Part shown: in pieces, positions 58,194-64,000 of the stretch
How positions within the stretch are numbered: position 1 is the stretch's first letter
How the letters are laid out: each line of letters begins with the position of its first letter
DNA from: Gigaspora margarita
Taxonomy: Eukaryota; Glomeromycota; Glomeromycetes; Diversisporales; Gigasporaceae
Reading direction: 5' to 3'
Assembly (NCBI GenBank): GCA_009809945.1
Contig: WTPW01000951.1
Span: 62,001 to 126,000 of the forward strand
Length of the DNA: 64,000 nucleotides
Made by a program: the position numbers and the translations under genes
The notes under the pieces: generated by a model
What the model was told of the DNA's origin: nothing
Seen by the model: the letters and a program-made list of their open reading frames with translations, nothing else
The model's database searches: none

Positions 58194-59078
58194 CCTAAGC
58201 TACCAGATAGGATAATCTTATCCTAAACGAAAAGAAAAGAAAATAAACCAAGTAAAAGAAAATAAAAGGGAAGACAAAAAAGAGGAAAAAACTATCTTAA
58301 CCTAAATGAATAACCAAAATATAAAAGAAATAAATGGAAACAAAGATAGAAAAAACAAAAGAAACAATGACAGAACTGAAAAGTGTACTATTAAACCTGT
58401 ACTAGATAATAAAAATTATATACTACACTAAACAGACTAGTCTCTACTCTATATCTATTTATGTACTATATATAAGGTTGGTAAAAATCATAAAAAAACT
58501 GGAACAACTGTAGAGAACGCAGCGTCTTATAGAACCTTCTAGAAAGAAATTTCACATCAGGGTTTCCTCTAAAAAACTCACATGTTCTTCATTGTTTATT
58601 CTGTTGGACCTGGAACTCGCTCATGACTTGACTCCAATTAGGTAGGCGCCTTTCCAATTTGGATGATATAAACAATGCTGATCTTTTGGAGGGGGTAAGC
58701 TGAATTTTCCAATTTTTGGTGAAATTTCAAAAAGCACAAGGAGAAATATCGATAATACCAAACTTTAAAGGAAAGTAAGTTTTATGCCTTGAGGAATAAA
58801 ATATCTGACCAAAAGTCTACTTCCGCCTAAGCTTCTGTATCTTCTGACAAAAAACTTCAGGGTTATTGCCCTACTACATCTTTTATAGTAACGAAGTCTT
58901 CTACCCAGAGAGCCAAACCCAAAAGAAGAAATCTTTTTCAGCTCTATTTCAGTTATCTCATATCCGATCTGAAACTCTTGGTCCAAGTTGCTTCTAGATA
59001 GAGCCTTTGTTGTGTGCAAATATATTAACTTCAAAGTTTTCATAGGTCAGGTTTTTGTAAAAAGTTTGGTATAAGTAG
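58194..59078. other. Stretch with one unrecognised minus-strand ORF
   Basis: The segment 58,500-59,045 is clearly less AT-rich than its surroundings. A 92-codon minus ORF (58,765-59,043) encodes a basic Leu/Ile/Arg-rich protein (GYEITEIELKKISS; GSLGRRLRYYKRC) with no signal peptide or known motif that I can name. It could be a small gene, an exon, or a repeat fragment. I cannot choose between them. Confidence 0.3.
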
Positions 59079-59475
59079 GGATGTTAAATGGAGTATATTG
59101 CTCCGGAGTGACTCCAGTTTGACTCCAACCCAACTTGGAGTAGATTAAAATTTAATAAACTAAAGTAAACCAGAATAATAAACCAGTTTGTTAAACTGGA
59201 GTATTAAAAACTGATTTATTAAACTGGAGTGTTAAACTGATTATTAAACTGGTTTATTTAACTAGTTTGTTGAACCAATTTATTAAACTGGTTTGTTAAA
59301 CTGGTTTGTTAACCCAATTTATTAAACTAGTTTATTAAACCAATTTATTAAACCAGTTTATTAAACCAGTTTATTAAACCAGTTTATCAGCTAGTTCATT
59401 AACCAGTTTATTAACCCAATTTGTTAAACCAATTTATTAAACCAGTTTATTAAACCAGTTTATTAAATTAGTTTA
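59079..59475. repeat. hAT-like end fragment with 13-14-bp minisatellite
   Basis: Starts tagggatgttaaatggagta and continues ttgctccggagtgactcc, like the left end of the element at 34,338. It then becomes an array of 'aaaccagtttatt' and its complement 'aactggtttgtt' (59,165-59,470). No matching right end was found, so it is partial. Confidence 0.6.
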
Positions 59476-60793
59476 TTGTATGGGTCTTATATAACAACCC
59501 ATGCTTTTTTCACTCATTTATTGGCACATGTTTAAAAAACAACTAAATCGAAACATTTTCATATCAGATATTTAAAATGTTAGAAAATTCGTGTTATTGG
59601 GTATTTTTTAAATTTTATTGGATGATCGGCATTTATTTGTTTTCGCTTTTTTTAAAATTGTTAGATCAGTTAGAACTTCATTTCTTTAAATTCTTATTAG
59701 ATAGAATCGCATATTATCAGATTTTTTTGGGGGTTTATTTAAAATTTTACTGTACAAATTATACATTATTAGATCTTCACTTTTAAATTTTCATTTCTTT
59801 AAAATTCTTTATTTATTAGATTTTTGTCTTTTTTAAAAAAAATTTTATTTGACTTGTCATGCATTATTAGATCTTCACCTTTAATCTTCGCTTTCTTCAT
59901 ATTTTTATTAAAAGTCTTTTTGGGTGATTGTGCGTTATTAAGATTTTTGGTTTTTTTAAATTCTAATTATATTGTATCATATTATATTTTGTTTTACTTT
60001 ATATAATTTTCACTGAATGAGGTTATTTATAAATTTTTACTTTTTTTAAAACTTTTTTATGCCAATACGTAATTATGTTTATGCTTTTAGATTAGATTTG
60101 GTTTTCATTTTTTTTTAAAAAAATATTCTTTTGAATGAGATTTTACATTATTAGCTTTATTAATGAACTTTGATTTAATTGTTAGATATTTTGCACGAAA
60201 GAATTAATAATTTAAATTATAGATTTTTTTTATTTACACTGTTATCTAATGTGTGTAGTTAATATTTCTTTACAGAAATAGTGCTTTTTTTTAGATGAGT
60301 TTAAGATAGTTTAAGATAATATTAAAGTTATTAATATTATTTTTTTTATAATTAAAAGATTATTTTAAGATTTAAAATCTAAAAATAATAATATTATTAT
60401 AGTTTAATAATTATAAATTATTATAAGATAATTATATGATTATTGGTTAAGATTATTTTAAGATGTTTTTAAGATTTTTTTAAGATAATGATAAGATTAT
60501 TTTAAGATTATTTTAAGATTACTATAAGGTTATTTTAAGATTATTTTAAGATTGTTTTAAGATTATTATAAGATAAGATTATTATAAGATTATTTTAAGA
60601 TTATTATAAGATTATTAGGAGTATTATAAGATTATTATAAGATATAATTTTGATAATTTTATTATAATCTTTAAGATTATAATAAATCAATGAAAAAAAA
60701 TTAGGTAGTTTCTGTAAAGTTCATAACAATAGTAAAATTGGCTTTTTATTGAAGTGAAGGTGATACACAGGTTGTTACGTCAGACCCATACAA
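59476..60793. mobile_element. TA-flanked TIR element (1.3 kb)
   Basis: Ends are ttgtatgggtcttatataac and, in complement, ttgtatgggtctgacgtaac, flanked by TA. The interior has Phe/Leu-rich low-complexity frames (not credited) and a 'ttattttaagat' tandem tract at about 60,440-60,650. A relative lies at 31,044-32,682. Confidence 0.65.
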
Positions 60794-60795
60794 TA

Positions 60796-62734
60796 ACTAT
60801 AACTTTTCATGTTAATTGATCAGTAATTTGTTTACATTCTATTTAAAGTGTAAAAAATCTATATAACAGAAGTGAATAAAAATATTTTATGATTACAAAG
60901 GGAACTTAAATATGGAAAGCCACATTATAATGAATTTGGCAAGGTGAAGTAAGATATCTATAATGTGGAACAACGAAAGATGCCAACTGATAATTGCACA
61001 AAACCATTTCAACTTAGAGACTTCGCATATAATAATAAATTCCATTCAATGAATAGATAATGTTAAAAGAATAGAAAAGAAGAATTTGGCTCTGGTGGTG
61101 ATGAGTTTAATTATGTAAGAAACATATAAACTATCTAGTGATTACAACTGTTATACCTTAAGTAAAAATAGAATTTAAAGAAAAGTTATAATGCAGTCAG
61201 CATTTCAACAAGCGGCATTATGGCATTACTATGACTTAACGCAATTATGGCAAAAAATACATTTGTAAAATTACCAACTATATTTGTACCCCAGTAGATA
61301 TAGTGGATATTTTATATGGTGGAGTGTATATAAGGGAATACTTTAAATGCAATAAGTTAACCAATCATCATTTAAGTAAACGTGAAAATATATATACCCA
61401 GGTCTTTTTGTGAAATTACTTGATTACAAATCGTGGGGTATGTGACCCAAGAAGGTACTTTTTATCGCAAATTATAGTATATTACTGTATTATTATAAAA
61501 TAAACAATTATATAAAATTAATTAAATGTAAGACCGCAATAAAGAAAACCTGTAATTGAATTATGAGCCTATTATTACATAATCATCTGTTAAAACTTCT
61601 ATAGTTTGCTAACAGCCGCCCCATCGCAATCCAGTTTTATATCTGCAAAAAAAACTGGTTAAATTTGCTTTCATAGGTGGTAATCCAAATAGGCAATTGA
61701 TTATTCTACTTATCATTAACTTTGCCATTCTCTATTTAGGAGCTAATTGTACCAGTTTTTTTCGCTGGCATCCTGGTCTCCTGCTTTGCTCCCTTTTCGA
61801 TCTGTTAACCTTACCACTAGGAACCAGTAGCTGGTATAAGTCTGGAGCTCATAATTTTATAGCTCTAGCTCTGGAAAAGTCTGTTTATGTATGTTATACG
61901 TAGTTAAATTTTCAGGGGCGTTACATCCAGAAAATATTTTTACTATAAAATATCAAAAATGTAATTTCAGTCATCAAAGGGCATAAAAGTATGAGTCTAT
62001 GCTTTGCTCTAGATAATTAACTTGAATGATAATATCTAATAGTGAATTAAAAATTTATATTAAATTGTTATATTTCATACGTATTTATTATAGTATTATA
62101 GCATTAAAACTTGTTTAGAATCTAGATTTTCTTGTTGTGTACATATATGGCAATCTAGATACTTCAATATTCAAGTTGAAAAAAATAATATATATGATCT
62201 AGCAATTGTTCAATTTAAATAAATAAGACTAAAAAAAGAAAGTAATAAAAACTTATAATCAAAGACCGTAAAAGTTTATATACAAGATCCACCAAAATAG
62301 TAGATCAACCATGAATTAAACCCAGGTATGAACCAGAATCTTTATTAATTAAATGTGGTTTTTTTTTCATAGAATACCTTCATAAATACAAGTATGACTT
62401 TAATGTTTTTATTTTCATAATATGGCCTTTGGGCGAATGCTAGATCCCAGGCCTTGTATATGAACTTTTATGATTTACATTATGTGAATAATCCAAGTTC
62501 ACAAGTTAGTATTAGTAATTTAAATGTTTTGAAAAAAAAAGAAAATATGTAATAGAAATACTTATCATTATTGTATAGTTCAGGCTTCTTTTTAATATTC
62601 TGTAATAAAATTCAAATACAAATAGATTAGATAAATACAATAATAATTTATATATTACTTACTAATTAAATTATTATAAAAAATGGTTTAATACAGTTTT
62701 TGAATTTTACTTTTCAAAATTTGAATTTTTAATA
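60796..62734. other. AT-rich stretch upstream of the hAT gene
   Basis: No confident gene. A less AT-rich patch at 61,600-61,920 contains a 68-codon ORF (61,697-61,903) without a recognised motif. The left end of the hAT element whose transposase begins at 62,735 is probably in here, but I could not identify it. Confidence 0.4.
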
Positions 62735-64000
62735 ATGTCTAAAAAACAAAGAATTGAGAGCCAAGAAATTAATAGTGAATCTGAAAATGATAATGGTTTT
62801 GAAGAGAATGCAAGTATTTATAATAGAACTAAAAGTGAAATTGATCTTTCCACTGAAAATTTACAAGAGGTTAAGTCTGATTTAACTTATATGGCGACTT
62901 CTACAGCTACTTCTACAGCTACTTCTATGGCTACTTCTATAGTTACTTCTCATAAATCTTCTTGGGTGTGAAAATTTTTTTCTAAGAGTATGATGATCAA
63001 AATACAATTAAATTACTTATTTGCTCTCTTTGCAAATCATGATATAAAGTATCAAACTCTCCTGGAACTCTTGCTACACATTTGCGCACAAAACATAAAG
63101 AAAAAGCTGAATGTATACAAGCTACATTACATAAAATTGCACCTAAACCATATTCAAAACAAGATCAACGATATAAAAAACTTATAGATTCAATTGTAGA
63201 CTTTATCATTTGTTGTCAACTTCCATTTGCAATTGTAGATAATTTATACTTTATTAAAATACTAAATCCTTTTGATAAAAAGTACCAAGTGCCATGTTGT
63301 CAAACTATAAAAAATGAAATTATGAAGCGGCACAAAAGTATGGAAGAAAAGTTAAAGAAGAACTTGCAACAACACAAAAAGTATCAATTACTTGTGATAT
63401 TTGGAGCTCTATCACAATGCAGTCTTATTTAGGTGTGACAGTTCATTATGTTGATAAAGAATAGAAATTATGACAATTTTTACTTGATTTGCGCCATTTT
63501 CCAGGACAACATACAGCAATTAGAATACAAGAACTTCTTTTAGATATTTTAAATGATGCAAATATTGGTAGCAAGTTATTAGGACTTACAACTGATAATG
63601 CAAAATCAATAATAGCTATGGGTCATGATCTTAAAACTGAATTAGCTTCAAAAGGCAATAAAGAATTAATTCATCAATGATGTGCAGCACATATTTTAAA
63701 TATTGCTGTACAGCATGGCTTAGAAAATTTAATACCAGTTATTGATAAAGTTTGAGATTTTGTAATAAAAACTTGACAATCTACTAAATTATGTGATTCA
63801 TTATGCTTTTTTAATGATAAATAAATTTTTAAAAATGAGAAATCTTTTTGATATTCTTGTAGTTAAACATCGAGATCTTTCACCATTATATTTACAAAAT
63901 GACAATTGGAACAGACTTAAAATAATGATAGATATACTTTATCCATTTTTTGATGCAACGGAAATTCTATCTACTTCGATATATCCAACTATAAGCTATG
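62735..64000 (+). pseudogene. BED-type hAT transposase, broken and cut by the window end
   Basis: From the ATG at 62,735: a Ser/Glu-rich N-terminus with an ATSTATSMATS repeat, then a BED-finger pattern (SWV-x-KFF, ICSLC, GTLATHLRTKH; about 62,955-63,095). The hAT catalytic region follows: SITCDIWSS (first catalytic Asp, near 63,395), SYLGVTVHYVD, HFPGQHTA, LGLTTDNAKS (second Asp, near 63,590) and CAAHILNIAVQHGLE (near 63,680-63,725). hAT transposases excise and reinsert DNA with 8-bp duplications. There are frameshifts near 62,985 and 63,350, and seven in-frame stops (62,969; 63,040; 63,462; 63,471; 63,678; 63,753; 63,774), all where Trp or Arg is expected. The C-terminal dimerisation domain lies beyond the window. 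Confidence 0.85.

Noticed and set aside
59577-60006. Phe/Leu-rich plus-strand ORFs of 60-69 codons as membrane peptides
   Set aside because: They are chance frames in T-rich tandem DNA inside a TIR element, without conservation between the two family copies.
62969-63776. TGA as a reassigned sense codon in the hAT gene
   Set aside because: TGA replaces both expected Trp and expected Arg, a TAG stop also occurs, and the LINE uses TGG for Trp with ordinary stops. Mutational decay is simpler.

Overview
This window is AT-rich eukaryotic DNA made almost entirely of transposable elements and tandem repeats. I found no convincing host gene, no free-standing tRNA gene and no rRNA. The organism is inferred. 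Very low GC, an RNase H-bearing LINE with a C-terminal Cys/His finger, BED-type hAT transposases, dense MITEs and GC-rich 'catgccc' clusters in AT-rich DNA all fit an early-diverging fungus, most likely an arbuscular mycorrhizal fungus (Glomeromycotina). Nothing in the window proves this. The genetic code looks standard.

Layout. 1-5,970: a minisatellite, then a candidate 4-kb hAT-like composite (836-4,847) with smaller elements nested inside. 5,971-9,260: a TA-flanked inverted-repeat element, then a long tRNA-headed retroposon on the minus strand (7,018-8,808, 17-bp target duplication) interrupted by two TAA/TTA-flanked MITEs, then another MITE. 9,260-14,740: hAT-like MITEs, including two inverted 286-bp copies built from one short oligomer, a degraded tandem repeat and a GC-rich hairpin. 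14,746-17,558: a TAA-flanked element, a pogo-like MITE and a palindromic 'P' repeat carrying a CACTA-like MITE. 17,571-25,151: a full-length 7.6-kb LINE on the minus strand with a perfect 12-bp target duplication. 26,456-33,063: a satellite of roughly 100-128-bp monomers, split by a TIR element that itself carries a tRNA-derived SINE (31,225-31,961). 33,132-44,935: palindromic TIR elements, a hAT-like element with two inverted 12-bp minisatellites, more P repeat, tandem arrays and a large foldback. 45,225-49,385: a five-level nest of elements ending in an internally deleted Tc1/mariner. 50,390-56,830: a heavily decayed second LINE of the same kind. 56,830-60,800: MITEs, a truncated LINE 3' end, a 13-14-bp array and another TIR element. 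62,735-64,000: a broken BED-hAT transposase running off the end.

The window often contains its own controls. Several insertions have an uninterrupted relative elsewhere in the same 64 kb, so element borders and target duplications can be read directly (1,289-1,873 against 9,110-9,260; 45,260-45,616 and 45,678-46,430 against 14,746-16,093; 46,732-48,437 against 15,690-15,742; 38,693-38,963 against 17,541-17,558). The coding elements are all broken. In the second LINE and the hAT gene most recognisable nonsense or active-site changes are G-to-A or C-to-T, which suggests deamination-type decay. All alignments were made by eye, so borders may be off by a few bases.
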